34,080 nucleotides of DNA from Methylotenera sp. (GTDB taxonomy: Bacteria > Pseudomonadota > Gammaproteobacteria > Burkholderiales > Methylophilaceae), in the NCBI GenBank assembly GCA_030682715.1, contig JAUXNQ010000049.1, forward strand, positions 1 to 34,080, in the 5' to 3' direction. The position numbers and the translations under genes were made by a program. Below the pieces are notes generated by a model. It had not been told where the DNA came from. It was given only the letters and a program-made list of their open reading frames with translations, and searched no databases. Below, one piece after another: positions 26,308 to 34,033 of this stretch. Position 1 is the first letter of the stretch, and each line of letters starts with the position of its first letter.

Positions 26308-27558
26308 GTGAATACTTTTACGCTTAAAAATAACGTGTTACATGCCGAAAATGTAGCCCTTACCCAAATTGCAGAGAACTTTGGTTCGCCTTGTTACGTA
26401 TATTCTAAATCTGCCCTTACTCAAGCTTTTGAGCGCTTCAGCGCTGGTTTTAAAGACGCCAACCACTTAGTTTGCTTTGCTGTAAAATCTAACCCTAGCC
26501 TTGCGATTTTAAATTTATTTGCAAAGCTTGGCGCTGGTTTTGACATCGTATCTGGTGGTGAACTGGCAAGAGTAATCGCTGCGGGTGGTGATCCTAAAAA
26601 GGTCGTATTTTCAGGCGTAGGTAAAACTGCGGAAGAAATGCGCGCGGCATTAGAAGCTGGCATTTTTTGCTTTAACGTAGAATCTGCCAGCGAGCTAGTA
26701 CGCTTGAATGACGTAGCGGCCTATATGGGGAAAATAGCGCCTGTTTCATTACGGGTAAACCCTAACGTAGATGCTAAAACCCATCCTTACATTTCTACAG
26801 GCTTAAAAAACAATAAATTTGGCGTAGCTTATGAAGATGCGCTGGACATCTATTTACAGGCCGCAGAAATGCCAAATATTGCGATTCATGGTGTGGATTG
26901 TCATATCGGCTCACAAATTACCGAATTATCTCCATTTTTAGATGCCTTTGATCGCGTTTTAGCACTGGTAGATGCCTTAGCGGAAAATAAGATTCATATC
27001 CAACATATCGACCTTGGCGGCGGTATCGGCATTTGTTACAACGATGAAACACCACCAGAGTTTACGGCTTACGCAAAAGCAATGCGCGAGAAACTAGGTA
27101 GTCGTGACGTTAAGCTGGTGTTTGAACCTGGCCGCGCTTTAGTTGGCAATGCAGGTGTTTTACTCACTAAAGTGGAATATTTAAAACAAACAGAAACAAA
27201 AAACTTTGCGATTGTTGATGCGGCCATGAATGATTTAATGCGTCCAGCGCTCTATGATGCTTACCACGACATTAAAGCAGTTAAGCCACGCACCGAAGAT
27301 GCAGTAAATTATGAAATAGTAGGGCCAGTATGTGAGAGTGGGGACTTTTTGGGCCATGACAGAGCGCTTGCATTACAAGAGGGCGATTTACTCGCAATTA
27401 TGTCAGCAGGTGCATATGGCATGAGCATGTCTAGCAACTACAACACAAGGCCGCGTGCCGCAGAAGTGATGGTAGATAATGATCAGTGTCACTTAATTAG
27501 AAAACGCGAGCAAATTGCAGATTTGTTCGCTGGTGAAAATATATTACCAAATAGCTAG
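26308..27558 (+). CDS. lysA: Diaminopimelate decarboxylase
   Basis: This PLP enzyme converts meso-diaminopimelate to lysine, the final step of the pathway. The 416-residue protein begins with GTG at 26308 (MNTFTLKNNVLHAENV), which matches the expected N-terminus; no nearby ATG offers an alternative. Key residues are the PLP-binding Lys60 in FAVKSNPSL, GGGIG (about 237-241) for phosphate binding, EPGRALVGNAG, and Cys342 in GPVCESGDFLG, part of the substrate pocket from the second subunit. lptM precedes it. Confidence 0.97.
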   Translation: MNTFTLKNNVLHAENVALTQIAENFGSPCYVYSKSALTQAFERFSAGFKDANHLVCFAVKSNPSLAILNLFAKLGAGFDIVSGGELARVIAAGGDPKKVVFSGVGKTAEEMRAALEAGIFCFNVESASELVRLNDVAAYMGKIAPVSLRVNPNVDAKTHPYISTGLKNNKFGVAYEDALDIYLQAAEMPNIAIHGVDCHIGSQITELSPFLDAFDRVLALVDALAENKIHIQHIDLGGGIGICYNDETPPEFTAYAKAMREKLGSRDVKLVFEPGRALVGNAGVLLTKVEYLKQTETKNFAIVDAAMNDLMRPALYDAYHDIKAVKPRTEDAVNYEIVGPVCESGDFLGHDRALALQEGDLLAIMSAGAYGMSMSSNYNTRPRAAEVMVDNDQCHLIRKREQIADLFAGENILPNS

Positions 27559-27644
27559 ATTGCTAAATTAGCACTATGTGTAAACTAACTTATGGCAACA
27601 AGTTAGACATGTAGATAGGCAACATGCATTGAGCGATTGAACCG

Positions 27645-28171
27645 ATGTTTAGAAAAGCCACTCATACTGATGCAGAAAAAATAGCTACGCTTGTTAACAA
27701 AGCTTACAGACCAGACTCGAATGAGCGCGGATGGACCCATGAAGCCGAATTAGTCTCTGGCGCTCGCATCAATGCTAAGCAGGTTGCAGAACTGATTGAT
27801 GGTAACGGGACCTCCTGATTGCCCACGATGGAAACTCCATCATTGGCTGTGTTCATATTGAGCCAGCAGAGCTTTCCTGCCATATCGGCATGTTGGCGAC
27901 AAGCCCATTTCTGCAAAACAATGGGCTTGGCAAGCAACTTTTAGCTGCAGCCGAAGACTTTGCGACTATGCACTATGGAGCAACCAGCTACCAAATGAGC
28001 GTTCTTTCTTCTAGGCCAGAGCTATTGGCCTTCTATGAGCGCCGAGGCTACCAACTTGCTGGCACTATCTCTCCATATCCAGTCGATGCAGATGTAGGCC
28101 AACCCCGTAACTTGAATTTGCAAGTGCTTGATTTGCACAAGCAATGTAGCGCAGCGCCAAACAAATCCTAA
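27645..28171 (+). pseudogene. GNAT-family N-acetyltransferase, frameshifted
   Basis: A first segment from ATG 27645 (MFRKATHTDAEKIATLVNKA) runs into TGA at 27816-27818. The sequence continues as a normal GNAT protein in another frame from about 27812 (LLIAHDGNSIIGCVHIEPAE) to the stop at 28171, with the acetyl-CoA loop QNNGLGKQLL and the FYERRGY motif. Restoring one G in the run at 27807-27809 (acgggacc) would join both parts into a ~175-residue protein. So a single-base loss in a homopolymer explains the break. It may be a true pseudogene or a sequencing error. Substrate unknown. Confidence 0.75.
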
Positions 28172-28300
28172 AATAGGACGTTAGTGACAGGATTTTGAGT
28201 TAAATAACGTTTGAGAATTAAACGGACACTCGCGCAAATGTCTCAGATAATTCTAAAAATTTATTTTAAACAAATTTAACACTGCCTATGAAACCGTTAA

Positions 28301-28338
28301 AATAAACAAAGCGAAGATTCCTCTTCGCTTTGTTTATT
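28301..28338. terminator. Strong bidirectional terminator hairpin
   Basis: A perfect 16-bp stem (aataaacaaagcgaag 28301-28316, loop attcct, cttcgctttgtttatt 28323-28338) has an A-rich left arm and T-rich right arm, so it can act in both directions. It would end transcription from the GNAT gene on the plus strand and from purU on the minus strand. Confidence 0.8.
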
Positions 28339-28360
28339 GGGCTGGCTTGATTAAGAACGT

Positions 28361-28536
28361 TTAATTATAGCTGCTCCATCAAATAATCCGATGCTGTGCC
28401 CCATCGTACAAAATCGTCATACCGACGAGACCGTAAAGGTCTTCACCGTGGAATAACCAGCTTCAGCTGGTTATTCACACGCGAAAGCACGGAATGACTA
28501 GGTAGTAGGATTATTTAGTGGAATAGCTATAGTTAA
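28361..28536. mobile_element. TTAA-flanked MITE-like palindromic element
   Basis: A ~176-base non-coding unit with imperfect terminal inverted repeats. The first 29 bases match the reverse complement of the last 29 at 24 positions, both ends sharing atagct and aaataatcc, and TTAA sits at each outer edge. Inside are small hairpins: tcgtc/gacga, gacc/ggtc around gtaaa (28429-28441), and a perfect 11-bp stem with loop ttca at 28451-28476 (gaataaccagc/gctggttattc). It has no coding capacity. Bases 28496-28532 recur exactly, inverted, at 33162-33198, and 28430-28447 recur at 33111-33128. It fills most of the 373-base gap before purU. Confidence 0.6.
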
Positions 28537-28544
28537 GCCAGTAA

Positions 28545-29399
28545 TTAATCAAAAATCACCGTTTTGTTTGCATACAACAAAATACGGTTTTCAATATGCC
28601 AGCGCACCGCTTTTGATAAGACAACGCGCTCTAAATCACGTCCTTTTTGAATAAGGTCTTCTACTTGATCTCGATGCGAAATACGGTCTATGCCTTGTTC
28701 GATAATGGGGCCTTCATCCAACACTTCTGTCACGTAGTGACTGGTTGCTCCGATCAATTTAACACCGCGCTCAAATGCTCGATGGTAAGGACGCGCACCA
28801 ATAAAGGCTGGCAAGAAAGAGTGATGAATATTAATAATACGTTGCGGGTAGTGTGATACAAAGTCTGGCGACAAAATCTGCATGTAGCGCGCTAACACGA
28901 TTAAATCAATTTGATAATCTGCAAATAGCTTAAATTGAGCTGCTTCCGCTTGCGGTTTATTGTCTTTATTGACTTCAATATAATGAAAATCAATGCCGTA
29001 AAATTTAACTAGCGCTTCAGTATCACGATGATTACTAATCACCAAAGGTATTTCACAAGCTAGTTCACCGCTTTTATGTCGATGCAACAAATCTGCTAAA
29101 CAATGGTCATACTGCGATACCATAATGGCAACGCGCGTTTTATGCTGAGACAATTTAAGCTGCCACTGCATGCTGAATTTGCTTGCTACTTCAGAAAATG
29201 CCTGATTAAAGCTCGCTTCATTTAAATTGAATCCTGTGAAATCCCACTCAACGCGCATTAAAAATAGATTATTTTCCGCATCTTGATGTTGGTCTGCGTG
29301 TAAAATATTAGCATTGTGCTGAAGTAAGAAATCAGCGATTGCGGCGACAATGCCTTTAGTATCTGGGCAAGTAATCAGTAGGGTTGCAGTATTTTTCAT
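28545..29399 (-). CDS. purU: Formyltetrahydrofolate deformylase
   Basis: PurU hydrolyses 10-formyl-tetrahydrofolate to formate and tetrahydrofolate, balancing one-carbon pools; in a methylotroph it could also feed formate oxidation (inference). The 284-residue protein has an N-terminal ACT regulatory domain (about 5-85, beginning LLITCPDTKGIVAAIADFLL) and a formyltransferase-type domain. The catalytic set is Asn190 and His192 in INIHHSFLPAF and Asp228 in VLDEGPIIEQ, with GARPYHRAFERGVKLIGAT between. There is no ribosome-binding site before the ATG, and a TATACA box lies only 8 bases upstream, so the transcript may be leaderless. Confidence 0.96.
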   Translation of the reverse strand: MKNTATLLITCPDTKGIVAAIADFLLQHNANILHADQHQDAENNLFLMRVEWDFTGFNLNEASFNQAFSEVASKFSMQWQLKLSQHKTRVAIMVSQYDHCLADLLHRHKSGELACEIPLVISNHRDTEALVKFYGIDFHYIEVNKDNKPQAEAAQFKLFADYQIDLIVLARYMQILSPDFVSHYPQRIINIHHSFLPAFIGARPYHRAFERGVKLIGATSHYVTEVLDEGPIIEQGIDRISHRDQVEDLIQKGRDLERVVLSKAVRWHIENRILLYANKTVIFD

Positions 29400-29407
29400 A
29401 GTAAAAA

Positions 29408-29439
29408 TGTATAGTCCAGCTAACTTAATGCCAGCTAAC
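29408..29439 (-). promoter_or_regulatory. Possible purU promoter with paired direct repeats
   Basis: On the minus strand TATACA (29413-29408) ends 8 bases before the purU ATG. Just upstream are two identical 9-base repeats gttagctgg (29439-29431 and 29424-29416), 15 bases apart, which could be a regulator site. No good -35 is seen. Confidence 0.35.
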
Positions 29440-29551
29440 CCAATGTTGGATGATGCCGACTCACTGAAAATATTTTTAATTTAGTTATTTTAAAAAAAGC
29501 AATTATACCTGATGCGCTAGGCGCTTGATGCAATTTGAATGTTGATGAAAT

Positions 29552-30607
29552 ATGAACCCTGAACAAACCACCCTGAATCACCAATCTATGAGCGAGATGC
29601 CACTCAGTGAAGCCGCCATTGTGCTTGCCAACCCACGTGGCTTTTGTGCGGGCGTTGATCGCGCCATTATTATCGTGGAACAAGCCTTAGATAAATTCGG
29701 CGCGCCAATTTACGTGCGCCATGAAGTGGTGCATAACAAATTTGTCGTCGATGAACTACGTGCTAAAGGTGCAGTATTTGTTGAAGAGTTAGATGATATC
29801 CCGAGTGGCAGTATCGTGATTTTTAGCGCGCATGGCGTGTCAAAAGCGGTAAGGGCAGAAGCTGAATCACGCGGGCTAACTGCTTATGACGCAACCTGCC
29901 CGCTCGTGACGAAGGTGCATATAGAAGTTGAGAAAATGCGCAAAGCTGGGATGGAAATCGTGATGATTGGGCACAAAGGCCACCCTGAAGTTGAGGGAAC
30001 AATGGGGCAAGTTGAGCAAACGGTTGCTGCCGACAATCAGACAACAGATACGGGAGGCAACACAGGGATGTACTTGGTTGAAACACCAGAGGATGTTGCT
30101 TCATTAACAGTGAAAGACCCTGCTAAGCTGGCTTATGTAACGCAAACCACATTATCCATCGATGACGCTGCTTTAGTCATCAATGCGCTAAAAGAAAAAT
30201 TTCCACTAATTAACGCGCCAAAAAGCGATGATATTTGCTATGCCACGCAAAATCGGCAGGATGCAGTTAAAATTATGGCGCAAGATTGTGACCTTGTAAT
30301 TATCGTCGGTTCACCTAACAGCTCAAACTCCAACCGCCTGCGTGAAGTAGCCAAGAACCAAGGCATTGAAGCCTATATGGTAGATAACGCTAGTTACTTA
30401 AAACCAGAATGGTTAGTCAACAAGAAAAAGGTGGGCGTATCTGCGGGCGCTTCTGCCCCTGAGGTGCTAGTGAAAGAAGTGATTGCGCAATTACAAAACT
30501 TTGGTGCAAGTAATGTACAAGAGCTACAAGGTGTTGTTGAGAGTGTGGTATTTCAACTACCAAAGAATCTCACTAGCGCTGCTAAAACCAATACAGCTAA
30601 GTCATAA
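29552..30607 (+). CDS. ispH: 4-hydroxy-3-methylbut-2-enyl diphosphate reductase
   Basis: IspH is the last enzyme of the MEP isoprenoid pathway; it reduces HMBPP to IPP and DMAPP with a [4Fe-4S] cluster. The 351-residue protein has cluster ligands Cys32 ([13 protein letters not shown]), Cys116 ([12 protein letters not shown]) and Cys229 ([11 protein letters not shown]). It also has substrate-binding His94 (SAHGVS) and His144 ([11 protein letters not shown]), and the [12 protein letters not shown] and SAGASAPE motifs. The first ~20 residues are extra compared with E. coli; ATGs at residues 13 and 16 could be the real start. It is divergent from purU. Confidence 0.97.
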   Translation: MNPEQTTLNHQSMSEMPLSEAAIVLANPRGFCAGVDRAIIIVEQALDKFGAPIYVRHEVVHNKFVVDELRAKGAVFVEELDDIPSGSIVIFSAHGVSKAVRAEAESRGLTAYDATCPLVTKVHIEVEKMRKAGMEIVMIGHKGHPEVEGTMGQVEQTVAADNQTTDTGGNTGMYLVETPEDVASLTVKDPAKLAYVTQTTLSIDDAALVINALKEKFPLINAPKSDDICYATQNRQDAVKIMAQDCDLVIIVGSPNSSNSNRLREVAKNQGIEAYMVDNASYLKPEWLVNKKKVGVSAGASAPEVLVKEVIAQLQNFGASNVQELQGVVESVVFQLPKNLTSAAKTNTAKS

Positions 30608-30633
30608 ACCATTAATACGGCCAACAATCCACA

Positions 30634-31098
30634 TTGAAAACGTATAAAACCCCAGTTTCCTCACTTGTCCTTATCCATACCCTTGATTTAAAAGTGTTAA
30701 TCATGGAGCGTGCCGATAAGGCTGGTTTCTGGCAATCTGTCACTGGCAGTATTGAAGGGGATGAAACACCCTATCAGGCTGCGGTTCGTGAAGTGTTTGA
30801 AGAAACAGGCTTGGATGCTAAGCAATACGCTTTGGAAGATTGGGAGGTTTCAAATGTGTATGAAATTTACCCACATTGGCGCTATCGCTACGCACCTGGC
30901 GTGACTGAAAACCGCGAACACTTATTTGGCTTAGTGCTCCCGAGTCCTTTGCCCGTTACACTGGCGCCTGACGAACATTTGCAATATGAATGGGTCGATT
31001 GGCGTGAAGCTGCAAAACGGGTGTTTTCATGGACAAATGTTGATGCATTAAGACGATTAGGTGAACGACATCAATTAACTTTAGGAAACATAGAATAA
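30634..31098 (+). CDS. nudB: Dihydroneopterin triphosphate diphosphatase (Nudix)
   Basis: NudB removes pyrophosphate from dihydroneopterin triphosphate in folate synthesis. The 154-residue protein has a complete Nudix box at 38-60 (GSIEGDETPYQ followed by AVREVFEETGL), and the family pattern KTYKTPVSSLVLIHT and VSNVYEIYPHWRYRYAPGVT. The start is TTG at 30634 with no obvious ribosome-binding site; no in-frame ATG precedes the conserved N-terminus. Its last 15 bases, including the stop, form the left arm of a ~143-base palindrome (31084-31226), so the gene end lies in a repeat. Confidence 0.9.
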   Translation: MKTYKTPVSSLVLIHTLDLKVLIMERADKAGFWQSVTGSIEGDETPYQAAVREVFEETGLDAKQYALEDWEVSNVYEIYPHWRYRYAPGVTENREHLFGLVLPSPLPVTLAPDEHLQYEWVDWREAAKRVFSWTNVDALRRLGERHQLTLGNIE

Positions 31099-31226
31099 AT
31101 GACTACGCGTGCGAATCACGTCGTTGCGCGGTACTCGCGACCTCGATGTACAAATCGTACTATCTCGGCTTCTGCGTTCCGTGCGCCTAGTGCTTCATCC
31201 CGCTCGTCGACTTATTCTATGTTTCC
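31084..31226. repeat. Long imperfect palindrome spanning the nudB 3' end
   Basis: Perfect 15-bp arms (ggaaacatagaataa 31084-31098 and ttattctatgtttcc 31212-31226) enclose a GC-rich interior. Its halves are also degenerate inverted copies, folding around gtac-aaatc-gtac near 31150-31162. The first arm is the end of nudB. The segment reads as a dispersed palindromic element and probably acts as a terminator or stabiliser for the nudB transcript. It is also open in the nadA frame, which makes a false nadA extension. Confidence 0.65.
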
Positions 31227-31270
31227 GTTATAAAATACACGTTTTAGCGTGCGTACTTTTAGAAAATACT

Positions 31271-32383
31271 ATGTCTATTGCAACCATATCAGCCGCCCCA
31301 ATTAAATTTGAAAAATTTCAAGCCGCAGACGATGCTGACTGTCAGCGCCGTATCATTGCCGCCAAAGAGAAATTAGGGAAACGCCTTGTTATTTTAGGGC
31401 ACCACTACCAGCATGAAAGCGTTTATCGCCATGCTGATTACACTGGTGACTCACTTAAACTCTCACGCTACACTGAAAACCTAGACGCTGAGTACATTGT
31501 ATTTCTAGGTGTGCATTTTATGGCAGAGGTTGCAGATATCCTAAGCCGTCCAGAACAAATCGCGATTTTGCCTGACCTTGCAGCAGGTTGCTCAATGGCG
31601 GACATGGCAAATCTTGCTAAAGTTGAACGTAGTTACCGCGAGCTGAATAAAGTACTTAATTTTGATGAGCAAATCACACCGATTACTTACATTAACTCGG
31701 CTGCTGACCTTAAAGCGTTTTGCGGTGAACATGGTGGCATTGTGTGTACCAGCACCAACGCACCAAAAATTCTAGAATGGGGATTTGCACAACGTGAAAA
31801 AGTACTGTTTTTCCCTGACCAAAATCTAGGTCGCTGGAGCGGTTACAAAATGGGCATTCCACTTGAGCAAATGCCAGTGTGGGACCCTGACCAACCGCTA
31901 GGCGGCTTAACCGTGGAACAAATCAAGAATGCGAAGATTTTGTTGTGGAAAGGTCATTGTGCGGTGCACCAAATGTTCCGTCTTCAAAATATCACTAAGT
32001 TCCGCGAAGAGCATCCTGATGGATTTGTGATTTCACACCCAGAAGCACCGTTTGAAGTTTGCCAGCACTCTGACTATGTCGGTTCTACTGAATATATTTT
32101 AAAAACGATTAGCGATGCGCCTGCCAATACAAAATGGCTGGTGGGCACTGAGTTAAACTTAGTGAATCGTCTAGCAGAACAAATGAAACCAGAAGGTAAG
32201 CTTGTACAGTTTATGAGCCATGTGGTGTGTGAATGTTCTACGATGGCGCGCATTGACCCACAACATTTGGCATGGGTATTAGAAAACCTGGTGGAAGGTA
32301 AGGTAGTCAACCAGATTAAAGTACCCGCGCATGAAGCAAAACTAGCAAAGCTGACTTTAGACCGAATGCTTGCTGCTTCTTAG
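31271..32383 (+). CDS. nadA: Quinolinate synthase
   Basis: NadA condenses iminoaspartate with dihydroxyacetone phosphate to quinolinate in NAD synthesis, using a [4Fe-4S] cluster. From the ATG at 31271 (MSIATISAAPIKFEKF) it has 370 residues. Cluster cysteines are Cys107 (LAAGCSMAD), Cys230 (KGHCAVHQMF) and Cys320 or Cys322 (VVCECSTMARI). The early ILGHHYQHESVYRHAD motif is typical. The frame is open upstream to 31109, but that part is the palindromic repeat and would encode an Arg/Leu-rich sequence unlike any NadA. Confidence 0.96.
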   Translation: MSIATISAAPIKFEKFQAADDADCQRRIIAAKEKLGKRLVILGHHYQHESVYRHADYTGDSLKLSRYTENLDAEYIVFLGVHFMAEVADILSRPEQIAILPDLAAGCSMADMANLAKVERSYRELNKVLNFDEQITPITYINSAADLKAFCGEHGGIVCTSTNAPKILEWGFAQREKVLFFPDQNLGRWSGYKMGIPLEQMPVWDPDQPLGGLTVEQIKNAKILLWKGHCAVHQMFRLQNITKFREEHPDGFVISHPEAPFEVCQHSDYVGSTEYILKTISDAPANTKWLVGTELNLVNRLAEQMKPEGKLVQFMSHVVCECSTMARIDPQHLAWVLENLVEGKVVNQIKVPAHEAKLAKLTLDRMLAAS

Positions 32384-32405
32384 GTGCATGATTATGCAGT
32401 TCTTA

Positions 32406-32482
32406 TAGGAACGCAATTGATTACGTGCAAGACGATTTTGCATTCTGATTCCCTTGCTATCGCGCAATCAATTACGCTCCTA
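32406..32482. repeat. REP-like inverted repeat between nadA and the HIT gene
   Basis: Arms 32406-32425 (taggaacgcaattgattacg) and 32463-32482 (inverse complement taggagcgtaattgattgcg) match at 17 of 20 positions, separated by 37 bases. The taggagcg-type end resembles REP sequences of other proteobacteria. It may help end nadA transcription. It starts 22 bases after the nadA stop. Confidence 0.55.
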
Positions 32483-32512
32483 CAAAAATAACTGGCTATA
32501 AAGAGACAACAA

Positions 32513-32941
32513 ATGACTTGTGTACTATGTGCGCCCACCCCACACACCATACTCTGGCAAGATGATTTCTGCCGCGTGGTTTTGCTTGACGATGAAGATT
32601 ACCCAGCTTATTGCCGTGTAGAACTGCTTGCTCACGTTAAAGAAATGACTGACTTACTCCCGCAAGACCGTGCGCGCATGATGAAAGTGGTATTTGCGGT
32701 AGAAACCGCGTTAAGAGAAGCACTTAACCCTGAAAAAATCAATTTAGCAAGTTTAGGTAATAAAACACCGCATATCCATTGGCATGTGATCCCACGGTTT
32801 GAGCATGACAAGCATTTCCCGAACTCATATTGGGGTGAGGCTATGCGTGAAAGCAACACTTCACCGCTTGATGCGAAAATGAAACAAACACTTACCGACA
32901 AAATGAGTAAACTGATTGATTGTGCACTTAAAACAAGCTGA
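32513..32941 (+). CDS. HIT-family protein (histidine triad nucleotide hydrolase/transferase)
   Basis: This 142-residue protein carries the histidine triad motif H87-I-H89-W-H91-V-I in PHIHWHVIPRFEHD, the active site for hydrolysis of nucleotide phosphoramidates or dinucleotides. The N-terminus MTCVLCAPTP has a CxxC pair that could bind zinc, as in several HIT proteins, although the partner ligands are not obvious. The ELLAHVKEMTDLLPQDRARM stretch fits the HIT fold. Substrate cannot be told from sequence. Confidence 0.9.
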   Translation: MTCVLCAPTPHTILWQDDFCRVVLLDDEDYPAYCRVELLAHVKEMTDLLPQDRARMMKVVFAVETALREALNPEKINLASLGNKTPHIHWHVIPRFEHDKHFPNSYWGEAMRESNTSPLDAKMKQTLTDKMSKLIDCALKTS

Positions 32942-33030
32942 ATTATCCAAAAACGTTAACAACGCTGTGGCAGTCTGCCAATTTCTGAAACTATTGCATC
33001 ACTGCGAAATACTACAATAAGCACTTCTTT

Positions 33031-33067
33031 ATTCGTTTGTGCTGAACACGTCGAAGCATGAACGAAT
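33031..33067. repeat. REP-like palindrome
   Basis: attcgtttgtgct (33031-33043) pairs with agcatgaacgaat (33055-33067) at 11 of 13 positions around aacacgtcga. The core gctgaacacgtcgaag is close to the widespread gctgagcttgtcgaag repeat. A truncated opposite copy, cccttcgacaagctta, lies at 33094-33109. Together they occupy the non-coding gap between the HIT gene and the IS5 element. Confidence 0.5.
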
Positions 33068-33110
33068 AAAAAATCAATAGCTTACAAATTTCACCCTTCG
33101 ACAAGCTTAA

Positions 33111-33198
33111 ACCGTAAAGGTCTTCACCAATTTTCTACCCGTAAAGGGAATCACCACCAATCTATAGCTATTCCACTAAATAATCCTACTACCTAGTC
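33111..33198. repeat. Repeat cluster shared with the 28361-28536 element
   Basis: accgtaaaggtcttcacc at 33111-33128 is identical to 28430-28447. A degenerate second copy, acccgtaaagggaatcacc, lies at 33137-33155. Bases 33162-33198 are the exact reverse complement of 28496-28532 (37 of 37). The IS5 end begins at or within the last few bases, as if the insertion sequence had landed in, or next to, a second copy of the MITE-like element. Confidence 0.65.
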
Positions 33199-33216
33199 GC
33201 CCCTGAACAACTCAGT

Positions 33217-34033
33217 TCAAACAATTTCCAATTGATTGAACTGAGTTATATTTAAGCACCGCTGTAGCACGAAGACTACCAATCCCCGTTGACTTGCAAA
33301 ACAGTGGCCGTAAAAAAGCCTAATGGCTCTTAGAATCATCCGCAGTTATGACCTGCACCACAGCATGGCATGCGCGTAGCGTGCTACCTGTGTCGCGAGT
33401 CTGGGTGCTTCTCGATTGTAGTTCTGCCTCAAGGTAATGCCTAAAGAGGTTGCCAGTTTAACTAGGTGCTGGCGTCCTTTCTCTAGTAGCTGACTGTCGG
33501 TTGGATAGGCAATGGCTTTCTCCATCACGGTGGTGTCGACAATCACCTTCTCAAAGCTTTTTTCTTTGACGACTTTACCGCGACGCGCGGCATCGATGCT
33601 TTCACTGAGTAAGCGTTCAACCCCAGCTTCACCTATCCGCTTACGCCAGCGGGTGAGTGAGGATGGATTGATAGGCGGCTCATGCTGGAAGTAGGTTTCA
33701 CCGCAGAAATGTTGCCCCACAGGGACTCCGACTTTCTACGAGCTAAAGCTCGTGAAAGGTCGTATGCCAGTAGGGATTCTCTACCCAAGTCCAGATGAGG
33801 GCTTCATCTGACAGGGCAAAGGTATGTTGTAGATACAGCAATCCCGCGATTAGCCGTGGTGGAGTGGCAGGTCGTCCAGTATTGGAGGGAAAGAACCCAG
33901 CCCACTGGGTTTCAAAGACTTTCCAATCGATCAGTGATGCTAGTTTGACTAAAGGATGTTCAGGATTAATCAGCTCAGTGAGCGTTTTCTGAAATAACTC
34001 ACCGGAGAGAGGATGTTGGCGTTTAGGTCCCAT
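33217..34033 (-). pseudogene. IS5-family transposase, disrupted
   Basis: From the ATG at 34033 (MGPKRQHPLSGELFQ) the N-terminal DUF772-type domain reads normally to VENPYW (33767). After a 52-base insertion it resumes in another frame with QHFCGETYFQHEPP, NPSSLTRWRKRIG and LRQNYNREAPRLATQVARYAHA. The catalytic middle is then missing: a junction near 33346-33370 joins to GAGHN and, shifted by one base, LRMILRAIRLFYGH, the C-terminal part, ending at TGA 33217-33219. Most of the DDE core is therefore absent. An earlier TTG (34054) is possible but the ATG is preferred. Confidence 0.8.
33715..33766. repeat. 52-bp hairpin insertion inside the transposase gene
   Basis: These 52 bases separate codons that are adjacent in the expected protein (ENPYW and QHFCG). 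The core 33729-33762 is an almost perfect hairpin: cgactttctacgagc, loop taaa, gctcgtgaaaggtcg. Flanks on the coding strand read tccctactggca and tccctgtggggca, an imperfect duplication. The insertion adds a stop codon and shifts the frame. Confidence 0.6.

Noticed and set aside
27562-27606. Hairpins after lysA as a terminator
   Set aside because: The 7-bp stem at 27585-27606 has a wide loop and no T-run, and the tgctaa/ttagca palindrome has too short a loop to fold.
28172-28544. CRISPR-like reading of the repeated hairpins before purU and near 33111
   Set aside because: There are only two or three copies, with irregular spacing and mixed orientation, no uniform spacers and no cas genes.
31109-31270. 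N-terminal extension of nadA by 54 codons
   Set aside because: It lies inside the palindromic repeat, encodes an Arg/Leu-rich sequence unlike NadA, and a normal NadA start exists at 31271.
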